Below are positions 39,363 through 48,547 of a stretch of DNA of 64,000 bases, in pieces; position 1 is the stretch's first letter; each line of letters opens with the position of its first letter. Source of the DNA: Pseudomonas graminis. Lineage in GTDB: Bacteria; Pseudomonadota; Gammaproteobacteria; Pseudomonadales; Pseudomonadaceae. The translations under genes were made by a program, and so were the position numbers. The notes beneath the pieces were generated by a model. The model was given only the letters and a program-made list of their open reading frames with translations, was not told where the DNA came from and made no database searches. The stretch lies in NCBI RefSeq assembly GCF_900111735.1, contig NZ_FOHW01000032.1, positions 1 through 64,000 on the forward strand. Reading direction: 5' to 3'.

Positions 39363-41117
39363 GTGGCATTGACGATTCTTGGCCTGTCCGGCGCCCTTAG
39401 CCATGATCCTTCCGCAGCCCTGTACATCGACGGCAAGTTGGTTGCAGCGGCCGAAGAAGAGCGTTTCGTTCGCGACAAGCATGCCAAGAACCGCATGCCC
39501 TATGAATCAGCGAAGTTCTGCCTCGAACAAGCAGGCATAAAGCCTTCCGATGTTGACGTCGTCGCCATTCCTTTCGCGCCCATCAGCCTGTTCGGCGAAG
39601 CGCGCTGGCACTACGCCAAACGCTACTGGTATGCACCGGACCGCGCACTCGACGCGATTCTGATGGGCAACCGCCGCTACAAGCGCTACCGCAACAAGAT
39701 CGTCTGGTGCCTGGAACAACTCGGTTTCGATCCGAAAAAAATCAAGATCGAACCGGTTGAGCACCACTTGGCCCACGCCTCCAGCGCCTACCACTGCTCC
39801 GGTTTTAAAGAGAAAACCGCGATCCTCGGCATCGACGGCAAGGGTGAGTACGCCACCACGTTCTTCGGCTATGGCGAAAACGGCAAGATCCACAAGATCA
39901 AGGAATTCTTCGATCCGGATTCCCTCGGCGGCCTGTATGGCGCGATCACCGAATTCCTCGGTTTCGAGATGCTCGACGGCGAGTTCAAAGTCATGGGCAT
40001 GGCGCCATACGGCGACGCGACCAAATACGATTTCTCGCGCCTGGCCACGTTCGAAAACGGCGAACTGGTGATCAACACCGAATACGCCAACGTCATCGGC
40101 CTGCGTCGCTACAAAGAGAAAGGCAAAGGCTTCTACTTCTCGCCGAAACTGATCGAGTGGCTAGGCCCCAAGCGCGAAGGCGACATCGCCGACGAGCCGT
40201 ACATCCATTACGCCGCCAGCATGCAGGCGCTGTTCGAGAAGCTGTCGCTGCAGATGATCGACCACTATCTGGGTGACATCCTCAAGGAAACCGGCAAGCT
40301 CGCCTTCGCTGGCGGCTGTGCGCTGAACGTCAAGCTGAACCAGAAAATCATCGCGCGCCCCGACGTCAAAGAGCTGTTCGTCCAGCCCGCGTCGGGTGAT
40401 GCCGGCACAGCCGTTGGTGCCGCTGCCTACGTTTCCCACGCGCGTGGCGTGCCGGTCGAGAAAATGGAACACGTTTACCTCGGCCCGTCCTACAGCAACG
40501 AAGACGTGATCGCTGCCTGCGCCCGCCACCCGAGCAAGCCGGCCTGGCGCCAGATCGACAACACCCCCGAGCGCATCGCCAAGATCATGGTCGCGGGCAA
40601 CCCGGTGGCCTGGTTCCAGGGCCGCATGGAATTTGGCCCGCGCGCTTTGGGTGGTCGTTCGATCATCGGCTGCCCGAGCATTGCCGGCGTCGCCGATCGC
40701 ATCAACCATCAGATCAAGTTCCGCGAACGCTGGAGACCTTTCTGCCCGTCGATGCTGGACACCGTTGCCCCGCAGATGATCAAGATCGATCACCCGGCGC
40801 CGTTCATGACCTTCACCTTTGAAGTGGCGGAAGAGTGGAAAACCCGTGTGCCGGAAGTCGTCCACGAAGACGGTACCTCCCGCGCTCAGGTGCTCAAGCG
40901 CGAGTACAACCCGCGTTACTACGACATGATGAAGGCACTCGAGGACCTGACCGGCAACGGCGTCTCGCTCAACACCTCGCTCAACCGTCGCGGCGAGCCC
41001 ATGATCTGCTCGCCTACCGATGCGCTGAACATGTTCTTTGGCTCCGATCTGGAGTACCTGATCATGGAAGACATTCTGGTAGTCAAAGACGGCGTGGAAG
41101 GATCTGGACTTGACTGA
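39363..41117 (+). CDS. wapO: LPS core carbamoyltransferase
   Basis: Member of the NodU/CmcH carbamoyltransferase family, 584 residues. The N-terminal ASKHA-type domain starts with ILGLSGALSHDPSAALY and EEERFVRDKH; metal-binding histidines appear in VEHHLAHASSAY. The C-terminal YrdC-like-associated region has GRMEFGPRALGGRSI and FRERWRPFCPS. In P. aeruginosa the product carbamoylates heptose II of the core. The GTG start at 39363 has AAGAGG upstream. It is the first gene downstream of the toxin block and overlaps the next gene by 8 bases. Confidence 0.92.
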   Translation: MALTILGLSGALSHDPSAALYIDGKLVAAAEEERFVRDKHAKNRMPYESAKFCLEQAGIKPSDVDVVAIPFAPISLFGEARWHYAKRYWYAPDRALDAILMGNRRYKRYRNKIVWCLEQLGFDPKKIKIEPVEHHLAHASSAYHCSGFKEKTAILGIDGKGEYATTFFGYGENGKIHKIKEFFDPDSLGGLYGAITEFLGFEMLDGEFKVMGMAPYGDATKYDFSRLATFENGELVINTEYANVIGLRRYKEKGKGFYFSPKLIEWLGPKREGDIADEPYIHYAASMQALFEKLSLQMIDHYLGDILKETGKLAFAGGCALNVKLNQKIIARPDVKELFVQPASGDAGTAVGAAAYVSHARGVPVEKMEHVYLGPSYSNEDVIAACARHPSKPAWRQIDNTPERIAKIMVAGNPVAWFQGRMEFGPRALGGRSIIGCPSIAGVADRINHQIKFRERWRPFCPSMLDTVAPQMIKIDHPAPFMTFTFEVAEEWKTRVPEVVHEDGTSRAQVLKREYNPRYYDMMKALEDLTGNGVSLNTSLNRRGEPMICSPTDALNMFFGSDLEYLIMEDILVVKDGVEGSGLD

Positions 41118-42018
41118 AACACTGATCAGCGTCGTGATTCCCGCATACAACTATGCCCATTCCCTGCGTCGCGCAGTGAAATCGGTATTGGCGCAGATTC
41201 ATGACGCTTCTGCTGATCTGCTGGTGATAGATGACGGTTCCACCGACAACACATCAGAGGTGCTCGCGAGGCTTTCCGCCGAGAACCCTGGGCGCTTTCG
41301 AGTGCTGCATAAGCCCAATGGTGGGTTGTCTTCAGTACGCAACCGCGGCATAGAAGAAACCACAGGTCTCTACCTGGTGTTTCTTGACGCAGATGACGAA
41401 ATGGCCCCGGGTGCACTGGCGGGGCTCGCCAGTCATATCGCACGCCATCCCGACACTCATTTGGTGATCGGCGCGCACTGGTCGATGTTCGCCGATGGCC
41501 GACGCAGTTTGCAGGTTGCCAAGCCGCTACCGGCGGCGGCACGACAGAGAGTCAAAGGCTATTTGCTGGACAAGACCTTCTCCATCTCAAACGGTGCCTG
41601 TGCCATGCATCGCGACGTGTTTGCGCCGGGTAACTATCCCGAGCATCTGCGCAATGTCGAAGATCTTCCCGTCTTCGCTCAGGTCCTGGCGCGCTTTCCC
41701 TGCACGGTGCTGGATCAGCCGCTGGCGTTCATTTACAAACACTCCGACAGCATGCGTCATGACTTGCGCCAGAGCCTGGCGGCGGGCACCGTGCAAGTGG
41801 TGTGCGAGGTGTTCTCGGCCCAGCGGATGCCCGTTGAGTTTCATGACCTGCGTCAGGCATTCATGGCGCAGCGTTGCCTCTCATTGTTTCGTGATTGTTA
41901 TTCCCACGGCGAGTACACACTGGCCAGGAAGTTTTATTTCATGGCGTTGAAGGCGCACTGGCGCACGTTCGCGCGCTGGTCATATACACGCAAAGCCTTG
42001 CGTTCGTTGTTTCGATAA
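41110..42018 (+). CDS. Family 2 glycosyltransferase of the LPS locus
   Basis: A 302-residue GT-A enzyme. The N-terminal domain has SVVIPAYNYAHSL, the nucleotide-site VIDDGSTDNT and the metal-binding FLDADDE. The rest is a helical C-terminal part without membrane segments. The TTG at 41110 has AAGGA upstream and starts inside the end of wapO. It resembles the core rhamnosyltransferase WapR in size, N-terminus and location, but donor and acceptor cannot be read from the sequence, so no symbol is given. Confidence 0.87.
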   Translation: MTETLISVVIPAYNYAHSLRRAVKSVLAQIHDASADLLVIDDGSTDNTSEVLARLSAENPGRFRVLHKPNGGLSSVRNRGIEETTGLYLVFLDADDEMAPGALAGLASHIARHPDTHLVIGAHWSMFADGRRSLQVAKPLPAAARQRVKGYLLDKTFSISNGACAMHRDVFAPGNYPEHLRNVEDLPVFAQVLARFPCTVLDQPLAFIYKHSDSMRHDLRQSLAAGTVQVVCEVFSAQRMPVEFHDLRQAFMAQRCLSLFRDCYSHGEYTLARKFYFMALKAHWRTFARWSYTRKALRSLFR

Positions 42019-42055
42019 CCGGTTTCAGTTTTGCGCATGTAGCTGAGGGAAGGTA

Positions 42056-43516
42056 ATGAAAGCGGCAGTTGTTAAAACCGGCGCCCAGGTCTCCGGGTGG
42101 GTCCGCGAGCATCCGGTTCGGCTGGCATTCCTGGGCAGCATCCTCCTTTCGCTGATTGCAGTCCTGGGCACCGCAACAGTCGGGCGTGACGCAGCCCTGT
42201 ACATCGATATCGCGCAACGAGTCGCCGAGCACGGCACGCAAGCTGCCTGGCAATCCTTTGACTGGCCGTGGTTCTCCCTCCTGCTGGCCGGTACCCACCT
42301 CGTGCTGCACCTGCCTCTGGAACTGAGCGCCTACCTCTGGTGTGGCCTTTTCTTCGCCGGCGTCAGCGCTTTGATGGTTGATTGTGTTCGTCAGCGTTCG
42401 GCAGCGCTCGCCCCTTGGGCCTGCCTGGTGATGCTGGCAATGCCAGCCGTTAACTCGTTTCGCAACGACATCATTCGTGAATGCGGCTTCTGGTTTTTCT
42501 GCACGCTGGCGATCTGGCTCGCACTGCGCTGGGATGCCCGTGGCGGCTGGCTGCGCGCAGCTTTTATCCACGTGGCGATCCTCTGCGCCATGTTGTTCCG
42601 GCTTGAGGCGCTGCTGCTGATCCCGGCATTGGCGCTCTGGCAATTGCCGGGATTAAGGGATGCTGCCAGCCGCAAGCAGGTTTTTCAGTTTGCACTGCTG
42701 CCAGCGCTTGGCTTAATCGCGGTCGTGGTCTCAGGCGCGTTCCTGTCCGGACGCCTGATGATCTATCTGGATATGCTCAATCCCCACACTGTCCTGGCGT
42801 CCTTTGATCTGCTGTCGAACCAGTTCGCCAACTCCCTGATCAACAAGTATTCGCAGGACGAAGCCGGACGCATCATTTTCTTCGGCATCCTGGCCTCCAT
42901 GCTGATCACTTTCGTCAAACTGATGGGCCCCTTCGCGTTGCCGTTCGTGCTGCGCAGGAACTGGGGCGTGTTGGGTGCATACTGGCGCGATTATCGGCCC
43001 TTCGCCTGGGCGGCGCTGCTGTACCTGATCGTGCTGGTGCTGTTTTATGTCAAAGAGCAGTTCATGAACAGTCGCTACATGAGCTTTCTGAGTCTGCTTT
43101 TTGTGCCGTTAATGGCAATGGGATTGGCATCGTTTGTTGGGCAGTTCCCGCGCCTCGGCAAGGCGCTTGTTGTTGTAGCGCTGCTCGTGATGCTCTCAAA
43201 CGTGATAACGACCGGTGCCGGGAAGACCCATTACGTGGAGGCAGGCCGCTGGATGTCGACCCACGTCGAGGCGAGCGCTACGGCCTTCGTTGACGACGGG
43301 CGCATCAGTTATTACGCCGGCCGAGGTTATGTGATTCCGGGGTTGACTCGGGAGCAAGCGATGTCCCCGCAGCACGCGGACGAGTATCAATACTTCCTTA
43401 TCGACGCCAAAGAGAACGAGCCATGGCTCATCGAGTGGCTTAAAGCACGCCATCTCAGGGTGTTGGCGCACTTTACCAATCGCAAGGGCGCAACCGTTCT
43501 GGCTATCGGTCGATAG
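42056..43516 (+). CDS. Polytopic membrane protein, probable GT-C-type glycosyltransferase
   Basis: A 486-residue inner-membrane protein with about 10-12 hydrophobic helices and a soluble C-terminal tail of about 90 residues. The first periplasmic loop after helix 1 has GRDAALYIDIAQRV, the acidic-loop pattern seen in ArnT/PMT-type GT-C enzymes that use lipid-linked sugars. GAAGG precedes the ATG. Its place, between the GT2 gene and the PA4998-type gene, is that of the O-antigen ligase waaL in P. aeruginosa, but it does not look like WaaL. A role in modifying LPS in the periplasm is inference. It overlaps the convergent next gene by 14 bases. Confidence 0.75.
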   Translation: MKAAVVKTGAQVSGWVREHPVRLAFLGSILLSLIAVLGTATVGRDAALYIDIAQRVAEHGTQAAWQSFDWPWFSLLLAGTHLVLHLPLELSAYLWCGLFFAGVSALMVDCVRQRSAALAPWACLVMLAMPAVNSFRNDIIRECGFWFFCTLAIWLALRWDARGGWLRAAFIHVAILCAMLFRLEALLLIPALALWQLPGLRDAASRKQVFQFALLPALGLIAVVVSGAFLSGRLMIYLDMLNPHTVLASFDLLSNQFANSLINKYSQDEAGRIIFFGILASMLITFVKLMGPFALPFVLRRNWGVLGAYWRDYRPFAWAALLYLIVLVLFYVKEQFMNSRYMSFLSLLFVPLMAMGLASFVGQFPRLGKALVVVALLVMLSNVITTGAGKTHYVEAGRWMSTHVEASATAFVDDGRISYYAGRGYVIPGLTREQAMSPQHADEYQYFLIDAKENEPWLIEWLKARHLRVLAHFTNRKGATVLAIGR

Positions 43517-44177
43517 GGGCGGTCAGCAGCAGTTGCAGGCGCTCGGTCATTGTCGACTGTCTGTCAGTCGGCATACCTTGGGTATAACCCTGCAAAAACG
43601 CCGCGCCCTGATCACTGCCAAGCAGCCACTGTTTGTCCTGTTCGTAACGTAATAAGTGGGCGAAGTTGCGCAGGCGCTTGCTGTCACTCAACGCGAGTTT
43701 CTGGCAGCGCAGGTCCGCGATGTCGATCAAGCCGAGTTCATTGGTCGGCGTGAGCACAACGTTCCCCAGGTGCAGCGAGCGAAAGTAAACGCCGCGATCG
43801 TGCAGCTGAGCGATAAACGTACCCAGGTCAGCACGCAGTGGCGCTCTTTCACCGTGCTGGCTCAGCACCTGGCGGATGGTCAGGCCGGGCAGTGGCGTAT
43901 AGCGCACGCCGTCGCGGCTGATGCTGGCAATTCGGTAGGTGGCGATGACATCGGGGCAGGGAATGCCGCGCTTTTTGAGGGCGTCGATGTTGTCGGCGAA
44001 GCGTTGCGCATAGGGGAACAACAAGGCCGAGCTGATCAGGCGCTTGCGGCGGAACAGTTTGAGAATGGTGCCGTCCTCAAGCAACAGAACCTTGTCCCCG
44101 GATCCGTCCGCTTCGAGCACGGTGGCGTTTTCTCGCAAGGCCAGATAGGCGCTGTGTTCCATTGGGTGCATCGGCAT
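43503..44177 (-). CDS. Kinase-fold protein with altered catalytic loop (toluene-tolerance/PA4998 type)
   Basis: A 224-residue protein with a kinase-like fold: ILKLFRRKRL supplies the lysine, and GLIDIADLR the metal-binding Asp. The catalytic loop reads YFRSLHLGNVVL, where His and Asp of the usual H-x-D are Phe and Ser, so ordinary phosphotransfer is doubtful. The ATG at 44177 is preceded by CAGG. It is transcribed opposite to its neighbours, convergent with the membrane protein and divergent from msbA. Homologues next to msbA are conserved in Pseudomonas and some are annotated as toluene tolerance proteins. Confidence 0.8.
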   Translation of the reverse strand: MPMHPMEHSAYLALRENATVLEADGSGDKVLLLEDGTILKLFRRKRLISSALLFPYAQRFADNIDALKKRGIPCPDVIATYRIASISRDGVRYTPLPGLTIRQVLSQHGERAPLRADLGTFIAQLHDRGVYFRSLHLGNVVLTPTNELGLIDIADLRCQKLALSDSKRLRNFAHLLRYEQDKQWLLGSDQGAAFLQGYTQGMPTDRQSTMTERLQLLLTAPIDR

Positions 44178-44292
44178 ACTTACCTGAACAAATGCGGCAT
44201 GTTACCCGAGTCCGCCCCGCTTGGGTCGCAGCAGGGGTCGACAAATATGGGTTGTGCTACCATGCCCGCCTAATTTTTTCGTGCGGATTCCC

Positions 44293-46113
44293 ATGAGCAG
44301 TCCTGATCCTCAAGCTAAAACGACCCTGGCAATTTACTTCCGCCTGTTGACCTATGTGCGGCCGTATATAGGCCTTTTCTGCTTGAGCATTGTCGGCTTT
44401 CTTATCTTCGCGTCTACCCAGCCGATGCTCGCCTATATCCTCAAATACTTCGTCGATGGCCTGTCCAATCCCGAAGCCAGTCTGTTCCCCGGCAACCCCT
44501 ATATTGGCCACCTGCAATTGCTGCAGGCGGTGCCGCTGATGATCGTTCTGATCGCAGCGTGGCAAGGTGCCGGCTCGTATCTGGGCAACTTCTTTTTGGC
44601 CCGCGTCTCCCTCGGGCTGGTGCATGACCTGCGGGTCGTGCTGTTCAACAAATTGCTCACCCTGCCCAACCGCTTTTTCGACAACAGCAACTCCGGGCAC
44701 CTGATCTCGCGCATCACGTTCAACGTGACCATGGTCACCGGCGCTGCCACCGACGCGATCAAAGTCGTGATTCGTGAAGGTATGACGGTCATCTTCCTGT
44801 TCGGCGCGCTGCTGTGGATGAACTGGAGACTGACCCTGGTGATGCTGGCAATACTGCCCCTCATCGCCGTCATGGTGAACAGCACCAGCAAGAAGTTTCG
44901 CAAGCAGAGCAAGAAAATTCAGGTGGCCATGGGCGACGTGACCCACGTGGCGTCCGAGACCATTCATGGCTATCGCGTGGTCCGCAGCTTCGGCGGCGAA
45001 GACTACGAGAAGGCCCGCTTCGAAAAGGCCAGCCGCAGCAACACCAAAAAGCAGTTGGCGATGACCAAGACTGGCGCCGTTTACACGCCAATGCTGCAAC
45101 TGGTGACCTACAGCGGCATGGCCATCGTGATGTTCCTTGTCCTTTATCTTCGCGGCGATTCGTCGGCGGGCGATCTGGTGGCCTACATCACCATGGCTGG
45201 CCTGCTGCCCAAGCCGATCCGCCAGTTGTCGGAAGTCAGCTCCACTATCCAGAAAGGCGTCGCCGGTGCAGAGAGCATCTTTGAGCAACTGGATGAGCAG
45301 ACAGAGCAGGACCTGGGCTCCGTAGAGCGCGACAAGGTTTCAGGCCGTCTGGAGGTCAAAAACCTTACGTTTACCTATCCGGGGACGGAAAAGCGCGTGC
45401 TGGACGACGTGAGTTTCGTTGCTGAAGCCGGCCAGATGGTCGCGTTGGTGGGCCGCTCCGGCAGCGGCAAATCCACGTTGGCGAGCCTGATCCCGCGTTT
45501 CTATGATCACGTGCAGGGCCAGATCCTCCTTGATGGCGTCGAGACCCAGGACTACACCCTGCGCAGCCTGCGCCGTCAGATTGCGCTGGTGAACCAGAAC
45601 GTCACGCTGTTCAACGACACCATCGCCAACAATATCGCTTATGGCGATCTGGCCGGCGTGCCGCTGGAAGAGATCAAGAAAGCCTCGGCCGATGCCTACT
45701 CCGACGAGTTCATCGACAAGTTGCCTCAGCAGTACCAGACCCTCGTCGGCGAGAATGGCGTGCTGCTGTCTGGCGGTCAGCGTCAGCGGCTGGCGATTGC
45801 TCGCGCGCTGCTGAAAAATGCGCCGCTGCTGATTCTCGACGAAGCGACTTCGGCGCTGGACACCGAATCCGAGCGTCATATCCAGAAGGCGCTGGAGAAA
45901 GTCATGCAGGGCCGTACCACCCTGGTGATCGCCCACCGCCTGACCACCATCGAAAAAGCCGACGTCATTCTGGTGATGGACGAAGGCCGAATTGTCGAGC
46001 GCGGCTCCCATGACGAGCTGCTGGCCAAGAACGGTTACTACACGCGCCTGCACGCCAAACAGTTCGAAGAAGACGAGCCTGCCGAAATCGACCGGGCAGT
46101 CGATGCATGCTGA
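44293..46113 (+). CDS. msbA: Lipid A export ATP-binding/permease protein MsbA
   Basis: Homodimeric ABC flippase that moves lipid A-core across the inner membrane. It has 606 residues: six membrane helices (about 20-325), then the ATPase with Walker A GRSGSGKST (about 387), signature LSGGQRQR (about 491) and Walker B LLILDEATSALD (about 513). I chose the ATG at 44293 (CGGA upstream); the open frame extends to 44221 without family sequence. Its last codons overlap mig-14 by 7 bases. Confidence 0.97.
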   Translation: MSSPDPQAKTTLAIYFRLLTYVRPYIGLFCLSIVGFLIFASTQPMLAYILKYFVDGLSNPEASLFPGNPYIGHLQLLQAVPLMIVLIAAWQGAGSYLGNFFLARVSLGLVHDLRVVLFNKLLTLPNRFFDNSNSGHLISRITFNVTMVTGAATDAIKVVIREGMTVIFLFGALLWMNWRLTLVMLAILPLIAVMVNSTSKKFRKQSKKIQVAMGDVTHVASETIHGYRVVRSFGGEDYEKARFEKASRSNTKKQLAMTKTGAVYTPMLQLVTYSGMAIVMFLVLYLRGDSSAGDLVAYITMAGLLPKPIRQLSEVSSTIQKGVAGAESIFEQLDEQTEQDLGSVERDKVSGRLEVKNLTFTYPGTEKRVLDDVSFVAEAGQMVALVGRSGSGKSTLASLIPRFYDHVQGQILLDGVETQDYTLRSLRRQIALVNQNVTLFNDTIANNIAYGDLAGVPLEEIKKASADAYSDEFIDKLPQQYQTLVGENGVLLSGGQRQRLAIARALLKNAPLLILDEATSALDTESERHIQKALEKVMQGRTTLVIAHRLTTIEKADVILVMDEGRIVERGSHDELLAKNGYYTRLHAKQFEEDEPAEIDRAVDAC

Positions 46114-47003
46114 GTCACTTGCGCGCATGGCGTGAGCGAGGCTGGACCCCGATCGATGCAACGACCTACGCCACCGCGTGGCAGCAATTCGGCGGCAGCG
46201 TAGCCACGCACCCGCAGGTGATCGAGCGTCTGGCCGGGCTTGCGGATATTCCGGTGCGTTATCTGGGGTGGCTGCAAGATGGCAACGTCGTCGCTGCGGT
46301 TGCCTGCTGGGGCCGGGATCTGGCGCTGGCGAAGAAGGTACTCAAGCAGCGTGATCGGCGGGTGTTCGATCTGGGCAACGCAGAAATCATTCTGCCGATC
46401 GCCCCGGGTGTGACCGTTCCGGTGCGCCAGCGCATGAGCTACGTGTCGGAGCTGAACGCCGGTCAGGTCGACACCCTCAAGCCTCAAGCCGAGAGCCTGG
46501 CGATCGCCCGCGCGCCCGAGGACTATTCCAAGAAATTCCGCTACAACCAGCGCCGCGAGCAGCGTTTGCTTGAAGAGGCGGGCGGGGTCGTGCAGTCGAT
46601 GCTGGATTTCACGTCCGAGGAACAAGCGCGCATTTACTCAAGCCTGTTTCATGCGCGCTGGGGCTTCGACGTGCCGGGCAAGGATCACCTGGCCAAGGTG
46701 TTCGAGCTGATGCGCGAGTTCATGACCGGCTCGATGATTCTGCTGGAAGGCAAGCCCATTGCCGCTCAGGTCCTCTACAGAGTCGAGTCGCCACATTGGG
46801 TTTCGGTGGAATACATCAACGGCGGTGTCGATCCGGCCCATCAGGCGCTGAGCGCCGGCAGCGTGCTCAGCTTCGTCAACACCCAGAACGCCTGGGCTGA
46901 CGCGAGGGCGGTGAACAAGCCATTGCGCTATTCCTTCGGCCGCTCCGATCGCGAATACAAAGACCGCTGGTGCCAGACGGTGCCTGTCTACAAGGTTGGA
47001 TGA
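46107..47003 (+). CDS. mig-14: Mig-14-family protein
   Basis: A 298-residue member of the Mig-14 family, which contributes to resistance to antimicrobial peptides in Salmonella and P. aeruginosa. The fold is acyltransferase (GNAT/FemX)-like, with YSKKFRYNQRREQRLL and the C-terminal LRYSFGRSDREYKDRW. The start lies inside the msbA stop region (ATGCTGA), so translation is coupled. It is followed closely by dnpA. The biochemical activity is unknown. Confidence 0.9.
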   Translation: MLSHLRAWRERGWTPIDATTYATAWQQFGGSVATHPQVIERLAGLADIPVRYLGWLQDGNVVAAVACWGRDLALAKKVLKQRDRRVFDLGNAEIILPIAPGVTVPVRQRMSYVSELNAGQVDTLKPQAESLAIARAPEDYSKKFRYNQRREQRLLEEAGGVVQSMLDFTSEEQARIYSSLFHARWGFDVPGKDHLAKVFELMREFMTGSMILLEGKPIAAQVLYRVESPHWVSVEYINGGVDPAHQALSAGSVLSFVNTQNAWADARAVNKPLRYSFGRSDREYKDRWCQTVPVYKVG

Positions 47004-47004
47004 C

Positions 47005-48408
47005 ATGTCCGGGCGCAAGCAGCAGCTTCTGAAACGACATCGGCGCAACAAGCGTCTGGCGCTGATCATCGGTCTGGTACTGCTGATCGGCATTGGCATC
47101 TGGGTCGCGTGGTGGCTGGTGCCTTTGCTGATTGTCGCTGCCTGGGTGGCCCACGAAGCCTGGTTCTCCGACCATCTGTTTTATTCGCCCAAGTGCGATT
47201 ACCACTATCAGTTTCCCGACGCGGCCCAGGCGCAGGCCGTTTCCGTGGTCAATGGCATGCTGCAACTGAGCGAGCCGTTGGCCGAAGGCGAAACGCTGCT
47301 GCTGGAGCTTGATCTGCGCAGCAGCTGGCTCGGTCGCTGGCTGGACCCGTACGTGTTGGCAGGCGACGACCGCCAGGATTTCGAACGAGGGTTTGCCGGG
47401 CGTCGCTACGTGAACCTCACCGGTCAGCGAGACGTGGTCGCAGACAGCACGTTGCGCCTCAAAGGCGGGTTCTGCCGCATCGCCGATACGGGCCGTTTGT
47501 ACGTGCTGAGCAACCCGGACTACCGTCAGCAGCGGTTGATGGTACTCGCACCCCACGCTGACGATGCCGAACTGGCAGCCTTTGGCCTGTACAGCCAGGC
47601 CGCTGATTGCAGCATCGTTACGGTGACTCAGGGCGAAATCGAGGCCGAACGCTACGAACAACTGGGGCTGAACCGCGCCGATGCCGCGCGGCTCAAGGGT
47701 CGTCTGCGTACGTGGGACAGTCTGGCGACTCCGTTGTGGGGCGGTGTGCCGCAGAGCCAGTGCGTGCAACTGGGCTACTACTGCCTGCAACTGCCGGCCA
47801 TGGCGCAGTCGCCGGATCAGCCGTTTGGCTCTCGCGATTCGGCAGAGACCGACATCCGCAGCGCGCGGCAGCACAATCCGTTGCCGTTGCCAGGGGATCA
47901 GGACGGCGCGCCGACCTGGAACAATCTCGTGGCCGACCTCGCTGCGCTGCTGGACGCCTATCGCCCGGACGTCATTGTCATGCCGCATCCGCAACTCGAC
48001 CCCCACGCCGACCACATCGCCACGACTCAAGCGTTATATGAAGCGGTGAGCAGAAGCGCGCACACGCCCGAGGTGGCGCTGTTCTACGCCAACCACCTGC
48101 ACGACAACGACCGCTGGCCCATGGGGCTGGCCGGTAAAGGTGTCGCGCTGCCGCCGTTTGTCGAAGCGCCTTCGGTTGATCAATTCTGGAGTACGTCGCT
48201 CAGTTCGGACGTTCAACTCGATAAGGCCATGGCCCTGGCGATGCAGCATGACCTGCAGGGGTCGCCACCCCTGAAGAGGCGCCTGCGCCGGCAGATTCAA
48301 CGCTGGCTGGCCGGTCGCGAATGGCCGCTGACGGGAGACGACGAATTCTTCCGCAAGGCCGTACGGCGGCATGAGGTGTTTTGGGTCCGGCGCTTTCCGC
48401 GCCCGTAA
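47005..48408 (+). CDS. dnpA: PIG-L-type de-N-acetylase DnpA
   Basis: A 467-residue membrane-anchored metal-dependent deacetylase. One or two membrane helices occupy about residues 18-50. The zinc site motifs are APHADDAELAAFG (about 181) and DPHADH (about 335). P. aeruginosa DnpA, in the same LPS locus, is required for fluoroquinolone tolerance (persistence). The ATG at 47005 is one base after the mig-14 stop and has AAGG upstream; a TTG three codons earlier is less likely. The substrate is presumed to be an N-acetylated sugar in LPS or another surface glycan. Confidence 0.92.
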   Translation: MSGRKQQLLKRHRRNKRLALIIGLVLLIGIGIWVAWWLVPLLIVAAWVAHEAWFSDHLFYSPKCDYHYQFPDAAQAQAVSVVNGMLQLSEPLAEGETLLLELDLRSSWLGRWLDPYVLAGDDRQDFERGFAGRRYVNLTGQRDVVADSTLRLKGGFCRIADTGRLYVLSNPDYRQQRLMVLAPHADDAELAAFGLYSQAADCSIVTVTQGEIEAERYEQLGLNRADAARLKGRLRTWDSLATPLWGGVPQSQCVQLGYYCLQLPAMAQSPDQPFGSRDSAETDIRSARQHNPLPLPGDQDGAPTWNNLVADLAALLDAYRPDVIVMPHPQLDPHADHIATTQALYEAVSRSAHTPEVALFYANHLHDNDRWPMGLAGKGVALPPFVEAPSVDQFWSTSLSSDVQLDKAMALAMQHDLQGSPPLKRRLRRQIQRWLAGREWPLTGDDEFFRKAVRRHEVFWVRRFPRP

Positions 48409-48426
48409 CTGCAACAGTCGATGCAC

Positions 48427-48462
48427 CATTTAAAGCGCCATTTGAAGCGCTGTTTGAAGCAC
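48427..48462. repeat. Three tandem 12-base repeats before hldE
   Basis: CATTTAAAGCGC, CATTTGAAGCGC and TGTTTGAAGCAC follow each other without spacing at 48427, 48439 and 48451. They lie 85 bases upstream of the hldE ATG and just after dnpA. Whether they bind a regulator is unknown. Confidence 0.65.
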
Positions 48463-48547
48463 TAAGGGATTCGAGGCCAACCGGCCAGCCAGCGCTGATC
48501 GCTGTGCTAAGATTCCGTCCTTGTCCATTTCTGCCACGGGTTGTTCG

